Source of the DNA: Paenibacillus dokdonensis
GTDB lineage: Bacteria > Bacillota > Bacilli > Paenibacillales > Paenibacillaceae
NCBI RefSeq assembly: GCF_004916975.1
Contig: NZ_STGQ01000001.1
Coordinates: 3,885,779-3,949,778 of the forward strand
DNA: 64,000 nt
Direction: 5' to 3'
Below are positions 43,184 to 52,518 of the stretch, piece after piece. Position numbers and translations under genes: made by a program. The notes beneath the pieces were generated by a model. The model saw nothing but the letters and a program-made list of their open reading frames with translations, ran no database searches and was not told the DNA's origin. Position 1 is the first letter of the stretch, and every line of letters begins with the position of its first letter.

Positions 43184-43420
43184 ATATGCGGATATTGTCA
43201 TAAAATTCATAAACGTCAACACCTTTAGAGAGAGAATATCGTTTACCAGCTTGTAAAGCGGAGGAATCCCTTCCTTTTCGTATTTGCTGCTGATGCATTT
43301 CCAGACATCCTTGCTCGTGACATATTCATAGCCTACGAGTCTGAATTCCTCCGCCTTGCTGCGGCATAAAGCCTCAATGGTAGCCTCCATCTCGCTTTCG
43401 CTCATATTCTCCGGGCTCAC
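43163..43420 (-). CDS. comN: ComN-like post-transcriptional regulator
   Basis: An 85-residue protein of the ComN (YrzD) family. In Bacillus subtilis ComN affects comE mRNA location and competence. The family pattern is visible in EALCRSKAEEFRLVGYEYVTSKDVWKCISSKYEKEGIPPLYKLVNDILSLKV. It begins with GTG at 43420 behind GGAGG. Its place between secD and spoVB is the same as in B. subtilis, which supports the name more than the sequence alone. Confidence 0.82.
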   Translation of the reverse strand: MSPENMSESEMEATIEALCRSKAEEFRLVGYEYVTSKDVWKCISSKYEKEGIPPLYKLVNDILSLKVLTFMNFMTISAYKGSSFD

Positions 43421-43633
43421 TGTGTAGCCTCCTCTCTGCCTTCCTGATGTCTATTGCCAATTGAAGCATCTGTTTTACATTCGACCTATGAAGTCTTCAT
43501 TCCTTCTTTTACTCAAATGTTCTTGCGTAAAAGTCGTGGTATGAATGGACGAGTAGAGCATATCCATATATACAAAAGGTCTGTCACAGTAAATGCCGCA
43601 ACAGAGCTTCGACACGGAAGAGGGAGTGGACAT

Positions 43634-45244
43634 TTGAACAAGCTAACACCAAAAAAACGGACACCGAAAAAACAGACGTTTATTCAGGGGACAATGATAC
43701 TGCTGGCAGCCGGAGTGATCAACCGGATATTGGGTTTTATTCCCCGAATAGCCCTGCCACGGATTATCGGAGCCGAGGGTGTCGGAATTTACCAGTTGGG
43801 TTATCCCTTTTTTATTGTACTGGTTACACTGATTACCGGAGGGATTCCGCTTGCGGTAGCCAAGCTGGTGTCGGAAGCCGAAACCGAGAATAAACCGCAT
43901 AATTCAGGGTTTGTCCTCCGTGTCACCCTCATGGTAACGGTCGGTTTGGGACTCCTGCTCATGGTGGTCTCACTCTGGCTTGCTCCGTGGGTCACCCGTA
44001 ACATCCTGACGGATTCAAGAGTGTACTATACCTTTATCAGCATGAGCCCGATGCTTGTCATTGTAGCTGTATCCTCCGTTTACAGAGGCTATTTTCAAGG
44101 AAAGCAAAATATGATCCCGTCTGCGTCTTCTTCCATCATTGAGACTTTGGCCAGAATCGTATTCACATTATGGTTTTCGTACTTGCTGCTTCCCAAAGGA
44201 ATTGCTTTCGCTGCGGCGGGTGCCATGCTTGGCGTTATGGTAGGTGAGTTCTTCGGACTGCTCGCACTCCTATGGCAGTTCATAACAGACCAGCGCCGTT
44301 CCCCCGTGGAAAAGCCCTCACGTCACATCGCTGCAAGCCGGGGATTGCTCTCCAGACTGATGGGTATAACCGTTCCGGTAACTGCGGGTAAGCTCGTGGG
44401 TTCTTTCTCTTATCTGTTTGAATCCATCATTACCGCTCAAAGCCTTGCAATCGCCGGAATCGTAACTTCCGTAGCTACCGCTCAGTACGGCGCTCTGCAG
44501 GGGATGATCATTCCAGTACTGCTCCTCCCTGGTGCACTTACATCTTCGCTTGCCGTATCCCTGGTTCCTTCTCTATCCGAGGCGGCGGCACGCAAAGACC
44601 GGCTCACGATTCACAAAAGACTGAATCAAACCATCCGGCTCGCTCTCGTAACTGGTGCCCCTTTCTCCGTAATTATGTATGTTCTTGCGGAGCCGCTTTG
44701 CCAGCTGCTGTACAATAATACAGAAATCTCGGGAATGCTGCGTATGCTGGCTCCATTCGCACTCTTTTTATATGTACAGGCTCCGCTCCAGGCAACGCTT
44801 CAGGCATTGGACCGTCCCGGAAGAGCCCTGTTCAACACGCTGATTGGTGCTCTTATCAAGCTCTTCCTGATCTGGTATCTGTCCTCGCAGCCGGAATACG
44901 GTATATACGGTGCAATCATTGCCATTATCATCAACAGCATCATCGTCACGTTCCTTCATGGGCACAGCGTTAGCCGTCTGCTCGCTTACCGTTTCAAGCT
45001 GCTGGATATGCTTAAGCTTGGTTGCGCTATGGTCATTATGGCTGCTGTCACCATGTATGCTTTCCGTTACCTTCCTTTTGCTCGTATAAATTGGGTGCAG
45101 TTTTTTGCTGCTCTGCTCATTGGGGTAGCGGTTTTTCTAATTACCGTTTTCTACTCAAAGCTTGTATCGCCACGTGATATGAAAAGAATGCCCGTCATCG
45201 GCAAATGGTTTGGGTCAGCCGAACCTAAAAATCCGGCCGCATGA
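43634..45244 (+). CDS. spoVB: Stage V sporulation protein B-like lipid flippase
   Basis: A 536-residue membrane protein of the MVF/MATE-like superfamily with 14 hydrophobic segments. It starts KQTFIQGTMILLAAGVINRILGFIPRIALPRIIGAEGVGIYQLGYPFF, characteristic of SpoVB/YkvU/YtgP proteins, thought to flip lipid-linked peptidoglycan precursors, with SpoVB acting in the spore cortex. A TTG start at 43634 follows AGGGAG; the upstream frame from 43454 is rejected. It is transcribed away from comN. A mother-cell sigma-E promoter would be expected upstream; I see only a loose match near 43560. Confidence 0.88.
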   Translation: MNKLTPKKRTPKKQTFIQGTMILLAAGVINRILGFIPRIALPRIIGAEGVGIYQLGYPFFIVLVTLITGGIPLAVAKLVSEAETENKPHNSGFVLRVTLMVTVGLGLLLMVVSLWLAPWVTRNILTDSRVYYTFISMSPMLVIVAVSSVYRGYFQGKQNMIPSASSSIIETLARIVFTLWFSYLLLPKGIAFAAAGAMLGVMVGEFFGLLALLWQFITDQRRSPVEKPSRHIAASRGLLSRLMGITVPVTAGKLVGSFSYLFESIITAQSLAIAGIVTSVATAQYGALQGMIIPVLLLPGALTSSLAVSLVPSLSEAAARKDRLTIHKRLNQTIRLALVTGAPFSVIMYVLAEPLCQLLYNNTEISGMLRMLAPFALFLYVQAPLQATLQALDRPGRALFNTLIGALIKLFLIWYLSSQPEYGIYGAIIAIIINSIIVTFLHGHSVSRLLAYRFKLLDMLKLGCAMVIMAAVTMYAFRYLPFARINWVQFFAALLIGVAVFLITVFYSKLVSPRDMKRMPVIGKWFGSAEPKNPAA

Positions 45245-45257
45245 TTCACGACTATTT

Positions 45258-46091
45258 TTATTTCCGGTCTACATACACCTTACCTTTATGATCTACGGAG
45301 CATAAAAAAACATCCTTAAATTCCTTAACTCCCTGCTCCTGGATCTGATTTTTCAACCAAAACCGGTTTTTTTTCAGCCTTTGCAGATTGTCATCCTGCA
45401 CCTTACCATCCATGATCAGCGGAACGGGGAGCACTCCATAGCTGAATTTCCCTGCAGGAACAAGAATTTTTTTATTGGATTTGGATCTTGTTCCTACCGA
45501 ACCGATTGACCCGGCAGAGCTTTCTTGCCCTTGGCCCTGACTCGCTGAAGAATTGACAATTCCCTTTGCTTTTAGTCCGAGCCGGGTTACAGACTGACGC
45601 TGTGAGGGTGAGGTTGGTTGAGACTGCGGGGAGGATTGAGTCTTAGGAATAACCGTTAACTGCCCGGAGTTCTCCAGAATTGCAAATTCCACATCCGCAA
45701 TATTCTCAATATTTTGCCCGCGCAATTGCAGCAGCAGATCATCCAGATTATAACGCTGCTTCTTCATCTCAGACCTGTGCAGCTTCCCCCCGGAAACCAA
45801 AATGCTTGGTTTGCCTTCAAACAGCAGACGTGCTTTTCTGCTCTTTAAGCTGATAAACGCAATCGAAATTTGAATGATGACCAGAGTAGCCATGGGAAAT
45901 AAGCCATCATAGATTGGACGTTTGATGTCCTCCAGCACAAAAACGCCAATTTCAGCAATCATGATGGAGATGACGAGATCAAAGATGGATAGCTTTCCGA
46001 TTTCACGCTTTCCCATAATTCTCAAGGTTAGAAAGATAACGAAATACATGAGTATAGTACGAAAAACGGGGATCAGGATATGAGCTGCCAT
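45258..46091 (-). CDS. DUF421 membrane protein (YrbG/YetF-like)
   Basis: A 277-residue protein with three N-terminal membrane helices (residues ~5-85) followed by a cytoplasmic region. The early motif RIMGKREIGKLSIFDLVISIMIAEIG is typical of DUF421. The C-terminal region has a DLLLQLRGQNIENIADVEFAILENSGQLTVIPK stretch, the family's small folded domain, and then a serine/glutamine-rich low-complexity linker (about 155-205) not usual in shorter relatives. Function is unknown; YetF-like members affect spores and germination. It sits opposite spoVB, convergent, as yrbG does in Bacillus subtilis. Confidence 0.88.
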   Translation of the reverse strand: MAAHILIPVFRTILMYFVIFLTLRIMGKREIGKLSIFDLVISIMIAEIGVFVLEDIKRPIYDGLFPMATLVIIQISIAFISLKSRKARLLFEGKPSILVSGGKLHRSEMKKQRYNLDDLLLQLRGQNIENIADVEFAILENSGQLTVIPKTQSSPQSQPTSPSQRQSVTRLGLKAKGIVNSSASQGQGQESSAGSIGSVGTRSKSNKKILVPAGKFSYGVLPVPLIMDGKVQDDNLQRLKKNRFWLKNQIQEQGVKEFKDVFLCSVDHKGKVYVDRK

Positions 46092-46268
46092 ATGCCATAC
46101 ACTCCTTGTTACGCTTTATTCATGGGAAGCTTTGTGCTGTTATTCTGACCTTTCTCCAGTTTCTCCATGCACTTCCGCATCGATTAATTATTGGAAAACT
46201 TGTACTACCCAAGAAAGCTTGGACATAGATTTACAATAACTTATGGAATATTTAAGGGGGTTCTTGTT

Positions 46269-46664
46269 ATGCATATGATCCGGCGCGTTCTTTCTTTTCG
46301 GATCGCAAATCCTATCCTGTCAGGACTGTATTATTCTTTCTTCTGGATGATGCTTGGTGCGCTGCTGCTCTCACTTTTGCTGTGGTCCAGCGGAATGCAG
46401 GAACAAAGCCTCTCCCGCTATATTTACCTTGTTCATGCTATTGCAGCGGCTATAGGCGGATTGGTTGCGGGAAAACGTTCGGGGAAAAAGGGATGGTACC
46501 ACGGAGGTCTTACAGGGGTTATGTACGGCGTGCTGATCATGGTTATCGGCTTCCTCGCACTTGATACCTCCCTGCGTATGGGGGATCTGCTGCTCCTTGG
46601 AACGGTATTCGCGTCCTCAGCCATCGGCGGCATGTTCGGAGTGAATATTAGAAATAATTTATAG
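46269..46664 (+). CDS. TIGR04086 family membrane protein (YrzE-like)
   Basis: A 131-residue protein with four hydrophobic helices and short loops, matching the YrzE/TIGR04086 family. Visible are GLYYSFFWMMLGALLLSLLLW, VHAIAAAIGGLVAGKRSGKKGWYHGGLTGVMYGVL and FASSAIGGMFGVNI, the last two being the recognisable family parts. The role is unknown. AAGGGGG lies 9 nt before the ATG. The position between DUF421 and yajC matches Bacillus subtilis. Confidence 0.85.
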   Translation: MHMIRRVLSFRIANPILSGLYYSFFWMMLGALLLSLLLWSSGMQEQSLSRYIYLVHAIAAAIGGLVAGKRSGKKGWYHGGLTGVMYGVLIMVIGFLALDTSLRMGDLLLLGTVFASSAIGGMFGVNIRNNL

Positions 46665-46731
46665 AGTCTCTTCTCTTGAAATGTGGTAAACTGATTTCAC
46701 GTGATTCTTACAAGAGGAGGCTTTTTCTGCT

Positions 46732-47574
46732 TTGCTATACCAATCCATGCAGGGAATATCCATCGCATCAGCAATTACAGTAGTCTTGTTGATTTGGCTG
46801 GGTACGCTCCGCAATCCGTTTACAGCAGCTTACCTGTTTATTAAGGAACTGCTGACTTCACGAAAGTTTCTGCTGTTGTTTTGCATTATGGTATGTATTC
46901 TCCTAATTAACAAATATGAACTGCAAATAGAGAATAGCTTCAATTATCATAAAGACTTTACTCCCTGGGTATTTAGCATGGAGGGACATTTTGTAAAGAA
47001 TTTGCAGGACTTTTTCCACAGCAGCTATATCACTCCCGTCTCTGTTTTCTTCTATGTGATCGTGTTTCAGTCACTGCTGATCGCCTCGGTTGGTGTTTAT
47101 GTTTCCGATCAAAATAAAGTGTTTGTCTTAGCAACCTGCTTCGCCATTATTATGAATTACGCGGTTGCCATACCTTTCTATCTTTTCTTTCCTGTCAACG
47201 AGGTTTGGTCTTATCCGCCGTCTGGAGTCTCGTTCCTGATGCTGGATGTCTTTCCGAACTTTGAACGGGAGTACAGGCCTTTATCCGGTCTGGATAACTG
47301 TTTTCCAAGTCTGCATACCTCTATTTCGGTCACCATGATGGTCTTGGGTCTGCGGTCGGGCAACCGCCGTTTCGGTATCATGACAACCATTAGTGCAATT
47401 GTTATTGTTTTCAGTATTTTCTATCTTGGCATTCACTGGCTAACGGACATGATTGCAGGTACCATCCTGGGTCTTCTTGCTTCGAACCTCGGCATTTTAT
47501 TTGCCAAGTTGGCCCTGAGAGGTAAGGAAGGTTCTATGCTTCATCAGCGCAATAAAATCTATAACAGCCTGTAA
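46732..47574 (+). CDS. PAP2-family membrane phosphatase
   Basis: A 280-residue membrane protein with about six helices and the phosphatidic acid phosphatase type 2 active site. The C-terminal motifs are CFPSLHTSIS (motif 2, about residues 188-197) and GIHWLTDMIAG (motif 3, about 234). Motif 1 is less clear. It has the layout of PAP2-like inositolphosphorylceramide-synthase-type lipid phosphatases. A TTG start at 46732 is set by AGAGGAGG 11 nt upstream. It is not part of the Bacillus subtilis order, where yajC follows yrzE, so it appears to be an insertion in this lineage. The lipid substrate is unknown. Confidence 0.85.
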   Translation: MLYQSMQGISIASAITVVLLIWLGTLRNPFTAAYLFIKELLTSRKFLLLFCIMVCILLINKYELQIENSFNYHKDFTPWVFSMEGHFVKNLQDFFHSSYITPVSVFFYVIVFQSLLIASVGVYVSDQNKVFVLATCFAIIMNYAVAIPFYLFFPVNEVWSYPPSGVSFLMLDVFPNFEREYRPLSGLDNCFPSLHTSISVTMMVLGLRSGNRRFGIMTTISAIVIVFSIFYLGIHWLTDMIAGTILGLLASNLGILFAKLALRGKEGSMLHQRNKIYNSL

Positions 47575-47588
47575 TAAATATATCAAGC

Positions 47589-47628
47589 AAAAAAAAGAGG
47601 CAGTTCCCTTAGGGAACTGCCTCTTTTT
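47589..47628. terminator. Bidirectional terminator between PAP2 and yajC
   Basis: GAGGCAGTTCCC and GGGAACTGCCTC form a 12-bp stem with a 3-nt loop (47597-47623) and have T-runs on both strands. Confidence 0.92.
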
Positions 47629-47676
47629 CAAAGATATAAGTAAATTTATTCAATCATTGTGTATGTCAGTTTCAGC

Positions 47677-48003
47677 TTACGCTTCACCATCATTTGCGCT
47701 GCTAGTAGCATGACTAATGGATCCGCGGTCAAATGTAAGCTTAGTTACATCATTCACACGCAGTACCACGATGTCATCCGTGATTTCCATGATGGTCCCG
47801 TGGAGCCCACCAATCGTCACAACCTTATCTCCCTTTTTCAATCCACCAAGCATCGAATTACGATTTTTTTGTTTCTTTTGCTGAGGACGGATAAGCAGGA
47901 AATAAAAGATCGCGAACATCAAAACGAGAGGCAAAATCAGGCCGACAATGCCGCTTCCGCCACCGGTACCTGTAGCTGCTGCCAATTCAAAACTTTCAAA
48001 CAT
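47677..48003 (-). CDS. yajC: Preprotein translocase subunit YajC
   Basis: A 108-residue single-span membrane protein that associates with SecDF. The membrane helix is GGGSGIVGLILPLVLMFAIFYFLLIRPQQKKQKN, the RPQQK motif being the family hallmark, and the rest is the small soluble domain (GDKVVTIGGLHGTIMEI). It is the last gene of the ruvC-to-yajC run and lies 66 nt after tgt. Confidence 0.95.
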   Translation of the reverse strand: MFESFELAAATGTGGGSGIVGLILPLVLMFAIFYFLLIRPQQKKQKNRNSMLGGLKKGDKVVTIGGLHGTIMEITDDIVVLRVNDVTKLTFDRGSISHATSSANDGEA

Positions 48004-48069
48004 ACTCTTTCCCCCCTTTCATGGACTAACCCCGTTAATGCTGTTTCAGGATCTCAAGAAAATCCCTGT

Positions 48070-49209
48070 TTAAAAACCTTTATCATTGTTATGAAGCCCA
48101 TATTGTTCAAAAAACTCATCGCGAAAATCAAGCAGCCTGTCTTCCATGATGCTCTGCCGCACTTGCTTCATCAATTTGATGAGGAAATGCAGATTGTGGT
48201 ACGTTGTCAGCCTCAGGCCAAAAGTCTCATCGGCTTTGATCAGATGCCGCAGATAGGCTCTTGAATAATTCCGGCAAGTATAACAATCGCATGCGGGGTC
48301 AAGGGGGCCAAAGTCTCTGGCATATTGAGCGTTTCGGACCACAAGCCGTCCCTGGCTTGTCATCGTCGTTCCGTTACGGGCAATCCGTGTTGGAAGAACG
48401 CAGTCAAACATGTCCACACCCCGGATAGAGCCTTCGATCAGAGCGTCCGGCGAACCGACACCCATCAGATAACGCGGCTTGTTGTCCGGAAGGAGAGGAA
48501 CGGTATAATCCAGCACTTCATACATAAGCTGCTTGGACTCTCCAACGCTGAGTCCACCAATAGCATACCCCGGGAAATCCATGGAAGTCAAATCACGGGC
48601 GCTTTGTTTCCGCAAATCTTCATACATGCCGCCCTGAACGATAGCAAACAGTCCTTGGTCTTGAGGACGGGCATGACTATTCAGACAACGCTCAGCCCAT
48701 CTTGTCGTACGTTCCAGCGACTTTTTGACATAATCATATTCCGCCGGATATGGTGGGCATTCATCAAATGCCATCATGATATCGGATCCTAAAGCATTCT
48801 GAATCTCCATAGCCACCTCCGGGGATAGAAACAGCTTGTCTCCATTCAAATGGGAACGGAAATGCACGCCCTCTTCGGTGATTTTGCGCATCTCGCTCAA
48901 GCTGAACACTTGAAATCCGCCGCTATCTGTCAGAATCGGACGGTCCCAGTTCATAAACTTGTGGAGTCCGCCCGCCCCCCGGACAATATCATGACCCGGA
49001 CGAAGGAATAAATGATACGTGTTGCTCAGGATGATTTGTGCATCCATTGCTTTGAGTTCTTCCGGACTCATCGTTTTAACTGTGGCCTGCGTACCTACCG
49101 GCATAAAGGTCGGCGTTTCAATGATCCCGTGGGGGGTATGAACGCGGCCGAGACGTGCTCCGGATTGTTTGCAGGTTTTAATATGTTCGTAGTAAATTGC
49201 TGCTGCCAT
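48070..49209 (-). CDS. tgt: Queuine tRNA-ribosyltransferase
   Basis: A 379-residue TIM-barrel enzyme that swaps guanine-34 for preQ1 in GUN-anticodon tRNAs. The nucleophile segment DSGGFQVFSLS, the second active-site region YLMGVGSPDALIEGSIRGVDMFDCVLPTR and the zinc-binding CDCYTCRNYSRAYLRHL are all visible. It follows queA by 36 nt, with which it works in queuosine synthesis. Genes for making preQ1 itself are not in the window. Confidence 0.97.
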   Translation of the reverse strand: MAAAIYYEHIKTCKQSGARLGRVHTPHGIIETPTFMPVGTQATVKTMSPEELKAMDAQIILSNTYHLFLRPGHDIVRGAGGLHKFMNWDRPILTDSGGFQVFSLSEMRKITEEGVHFRSHLNGDKLFLSPEVAMEIQNALGSDIMMAFDECPPYPAEYDYVKKSLERTTRWAERCLNSHARPQDQGLFAIVQGGMYEDLRKQSARDLTSMDFPGYAIGGLSVGESKQLMYEVLDYTVPLLPDNKPRYLMGVGSPDALIEGSIRGVDMFDCVLPTRIARNGTTMTSQGRLVVRNAQYARDFGPLDPACDCYTCRNYSRAYLRHLIKADETFGLRLTTYHNLHFLIKLMKQVRQSIMEDRLLDFRDEFFEQYGLHNNDKGF

Positions 49210-49245
49210 GTATATACCATCCTCTTATATCCCGTTGAACCGGAC

Positions 49246-50274
49246 TTAATAAATAAACATAGCGTCCCCGAAGCTGAAAAAGCGGTACTTTTCCTTGATG
49301 GCTTCTTCGTACGCGTGCAATATATGCTCCCGACCAGCCAGTGCGCTAACCAGCATCACCAGCGTGGACTTCGGCAAATGAAAGTTTGTGATCAGAGCAT
49401 CGACAACCGTAAATTCATAACCCGGATACATGAAAATATCCGTCCAGCCGCTGCAAGGCTCCAGTGAGCCTCCTTTAAAACGGTTACCCACCGTTTCCAG
49501 CGTCCGGCATGAGGTTGTCCCAACCGCAATGATGCGACCACCCCGGTCACGTGCCTTGTTCAGAATATCCACCGTTTCCTCGGAGACGGAATAATACTCC
49601 GCATGCATGACATGATCTTCTACCCGTTCAACAGACATCGGACGGAACGTGCCAAGTCCGACATGAAGCGTAAGGTAGGCTATGGTAACGCCCTTGTTCC
49701 GGATTTCTTCCAGAAGCTCCTTCGTAAAATGCAGACCCGCTGTTGGTGCCGCCGCAGACCCTTCATGACGTGAATAAACCGTTTGATAACGTTCCTTGTC
49801 ATTCAGCTTCTCTTTTATATAAGGAGGAAGAGGCATCTGCCCCAACCGGTCCAGAATCTCTTGAAAAATTCCGTTATAGGAGAATCTAAGCACCCGCTCC
49901 CCCATATCGCCTTCTTCTTCAATGACTGCCCTTAATTCGTCACCAAATATAATTACACTGCCCGATTTAAGCTTTTTGCCCGGCTTAACAAGCGCCTCCC
50001 AGCGATCCTCACCGAGGTTTTTCAGAAGCAGCACTTCTGCCTTGGCACCTGTATCCTCTTTCGTTCCGAACAGTCTGGCTGGAATCACACGCGTATCATT
50101 GAGTACAAGCGTGTCACCGGACTGCAGTTGATCGACGATATCCTTAAAGGTATGATGGGCGATCTTTCCGTCCTTCTTATCCAATGTCAGTAATCGTGAG
50201 GCAGTACGCTCCAGCAAGGGAGTCTGGGCAATCAATTCTTCCGGTAAATTAAAATCATACAAATCTACATTCAT
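49246..50274 (-). CDS. queA: S-adenosylmethionine:tRNA ribosyltransferase-isomerase
   Basis: A 342-residue enzyme that transfers the ribosyl part of S-adenosylmethionine to preQ1-tRNA to make epoxyqueuosine. It starts VDLYDFNLPEELIAQTPL and has DTLVLNDTRVIPARLFG, TVYSRHEGSAAAPTAGLHFT and ALITNFHLPKSTLVMLVSALAG, all standard. It lies upstream of tgt and 6 nt after the SpoIID-domain gene, in one transcription unit. Confidence 0.97.
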   Translation of the reverse strand: MNVDLYDFNLPEELIAQTPLLERTASRLLTLDKKDGKIAHHTFKDIVDQLQSGDTLVLNDTRVIPARLFGTKEDTGAKAEVLLLKNLGEDRWEALVKPGKKLKSGSVIIFGDELRAVIEEEGDMGERVLRFSYNGIFQEILDRLGQMPLPPYIKEKLNDKERYQTVYSRHEGSAAAPTAGLHFTKELLEEIRNKGVTIAYLTLHVGLGTFRPMSVERVEDHVMHAEYYSVSEETVDILNKARDRGGRIIAVGTTSCRTLETVGNRFKGGSLEPCSGWTDIFMYPGYEFTVVDALITNFHLPKSTLVMLVSALAGREHILHAYEEAIKEKYRFFSFGDAMFIY

Positions 50275-50280
50275 ATTGCG

Positions 50281-52383
50281 TCATTCCTTAGTAATAGTAA
50301 CGTTCTGATAATAGTGTTTCAAAATATCCTGGTAACCATACCCTGCATCCGCCATTCCTTTGGCTCCCCATTGCGAGAGTCCCAGTCCGTGACCATTGCC
50401 TCTGCCTACAAACATAAAGCCTTCGCCAGAATCAATACTGCGAGCACTTTGGTTTCCATTCATAACAACCGTTCCACTTCCCTGTACGGTACTCTGACCA
50501 GAGGCTGAGAGCACGGTCATACTGGACGAACCGGTGATTTTGGATGTTGTGCCATTTGCACTCAGTACAGTATAGCTTCCTGTCGGTACAATATCAAACA
50601 ATGTGCTTGGAAGTCCGTTCAATGCCGAACGGAACAAATCAGGATATTTCACATCGAGAATCTGTCCATTAGCCTTAATCTCTGTTGCACGTCCGGACGG
50701 CCCCCTCTTGGTCACTTCCAAGGTAGTGATCGAGGAAGGAGCCGCTGTTGTGGTCTTACCTTGAAGGCTCTTCACGAGCTCTGCTGATGAATACGGACCA
50801 CGTACCCACGAGTAAGTGCCTGATTCCTGGACCTTTTCCAGTACAACAGCCGTATCGCCGGGATTCATCTTGGCCACCGGACTGGCATCTGACTGTATCT
50901 GCGGCAGCGGCCGGACATTCGTATCCTTCGCCGTTACTGTTAGTTTCGCCAGCCCACCGCCGGTTAATGTTCCGGTTTCCTTCGCATTATCTTCACGGAT
51001 AAAACCGCTCGCACCGGAGGACAAAAGAACATGATACCACATTTTTTGACCCTTTACGGCAGCTTCATCACCTTCACTTGGAACACTGGCAAAGGCATCT
51101 CCACCACTGTTCCATACTTCGGACGGATCAGCGGATACACCGCCGGCATTGGAGGAAAATACAGCTTCCACAACCTTGCCGTCTTTGAGAATAACCTCTC
51201 CCTGTGTTGCATCGACTGCCTGAATCACACTTGCAGATTCGGATGAGATCCCGTTATAAGCCTGGCTCAATGTCGTATCCACCACATCGGCAATTTTGAA
51301 TTTACTGCTCTGCCCCGCTTGGAACTCCGCATAGCTGCGTGCCGCTACAGCCTGGGCTTTCAAAGCGTCCGCGGGCCAAGAGGAAGGCACTTCACCACCA
51401 ACCACCGAATACAAATACTGCTCGAATGGCAGATCATTCACCAACGCCAGCTGACCGTTAAGGGAGCTTATTTCCATCGCGCCCCGATAGGAACGGCCTG
51501 ATCTTTCGGCCACCTTAATTTCCGAGCCGCCGTTTTCAATCCAGCCCTTTGCATCATTGCCGCTTAGCTGATAATGATGCACAGCCTGTCCCAGACTCAC
51601 ATCCTGACGAATGATATAAGCCGGAAGATTGGAGTCAACATTCGACAATGCCAGCTGTGGAAGTTTGGTGCTGACGGAACTGCGCAGAGCTTCCAGTTCA
51701 TTGTCATTCCCTGCCTCCCCGACCCAGGCAGCATAGCGGCTGCCCCCGTCAGAGGTTTGTTCCAGAGCGACCATGGCATCGAATCCTGCAGCCTTGATCG
51801 TACTTACGGCAGATGCCGCCTGCGCTTCAGAAGCGTATGTGCCTGCCGATAAATGCTTGGGGCCTTTCACTGCAGGTGTCTGTCCATTTAAATAGGCTGA
51901 AGCGGTTTTTGCAGCCCGGGCTACAGCCGATGCGGCTGTCTGCTCATTGGCATAATACCCCGTATACAACTGGTACACTTGGCCGCCAGTCGACGTGGCC
52001 GTAAATATTAAAGGCTTGTCCGCCGTAGCCGCCAGTTTTGAATAGGCTTCTGTGACAGTGGACAGATCTGCTGTTTCGAGCACCTTGATCCTGAATCCGT
52101 CCACACTGAATCGGGCCTGTTCACCTGACCCAAGCGTAACCAGGTTTGAATGCCCGGCCGGCGTGTTGAAGCCTACCGTCCAGGCTTGCCCAGAAGATAA
52201 CGTTACCGCTGCCGTCGTTGATTTATAAGTGCTGCCTAAATCCATAAACATGCCTACACGTATATGATCGACCGGAAGGGCAGCGGCTTTGCCGGACAGT
52301 TGGAAGCTTCCAGCCACCAGCAGAGCAGTCAGCAGCCCTTTACCACACCATGATAAAACTTTAGGTACCGTTACATTTCCCAC
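50281..52383 (-). CDS. SpoIID/LytB-domain exported protein
   Basis: A 700-residue exported protein with a signal peptide (ending near AAALP, about residue 37). Residues 130-220 contain two SPOR-like repeats (QVYQLYTGYYANEQTAASAV and KHLSAGTYASEAQAASAV). The SpoIID region has YLYSVVGGEVPSSWPADALKAQAVAARSYA (about 320-350) and ends with GRGNGHGLGLSQWGAKGMADAGYGYQDILKHYY. SpoIID cleaves peptidoglycan glycan strands during engulfment; LytB stimulates an amidase. This large version between queA and ruvB occurs in Paenibacillus-type genomes but not in Bacillus subtilis. It may act in sporulation or wall turnover. Confidence 0.88.
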   Translation of the reverse strand: MGNVTVPKVLSWCGKGLLTALLVAGSFQLSGKAAALPVDHIRVGMFMDLGSTYKSTTAAVTLSSGQAWTVGFNTPAGHSNLVTLGSGEQARFSVDGFRIKVLETADLSTVTEAYSKLAATADKPLIFTATSTGGQVYQLYTGYYANEQTAASAVARAAKTASAYLNGQTPAVKGPKHLSAGTYASEAQAASAVSTIKAAGFDAMVALEQTSDGGSRYAAWVGEAGNDNELEALRSSVSTKLPQLALSNVDSNLPAYIIRQDVSLGQAVHHYQLSGNDAKGWIENGGSEIKVAERSGRSYRGAMEISSLNGQLALVNDLPFEQYLYSVVGGEVPSSWPADALKAQAVAARSYAEFQAGQSSKFKIADVVDTTLSQAYNGISSESASVIQAVDATQGEVILKDGKVVEAVFSSNAGGVSADPSEVWNSGGDAFASVPSEGDEAAVKGQKMWYHVLLSSGASGFIREDNAKETGTLTGGGLAKLTVTAKDTNVRPLPQIQSDASPVAKMNPGDTAVVLEKVQESGTYSWVRGPYSSAELVKSLQGKTTTAAPSSITTLEVTKRGPSGRATEIKANGQILDVKYPDLFRSALNGLPSTLFDIVPTGSYTVLSANGTTSKITGSSSMTVLSASGQSTVQGSGTVVMNGNQSARSIDSGEGFMFVGRGNGHGLGLSQWGAKGMADAGYGYQDILKHYYQNVTITKE

Positions 52384-52518
52384 TCGCTATTTTCCTCCTT
52401 GCATCCCATGAAGTCTATGAAAATTCAATATAATTGGATATTTTACGTAATGAGGCTGTGGGGATGGACCATGCCATTTTAGAACAAGTACTAAATATGA
52501 TCGGATGCCCTGCTGCAA

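Noticed and set aside
43454..43633. N-terminal extension of SpoVB
   Set aside because: The 60 extra residues are not membrane-like or conserved; TTG 43634 has a ribosome site and fits the family.
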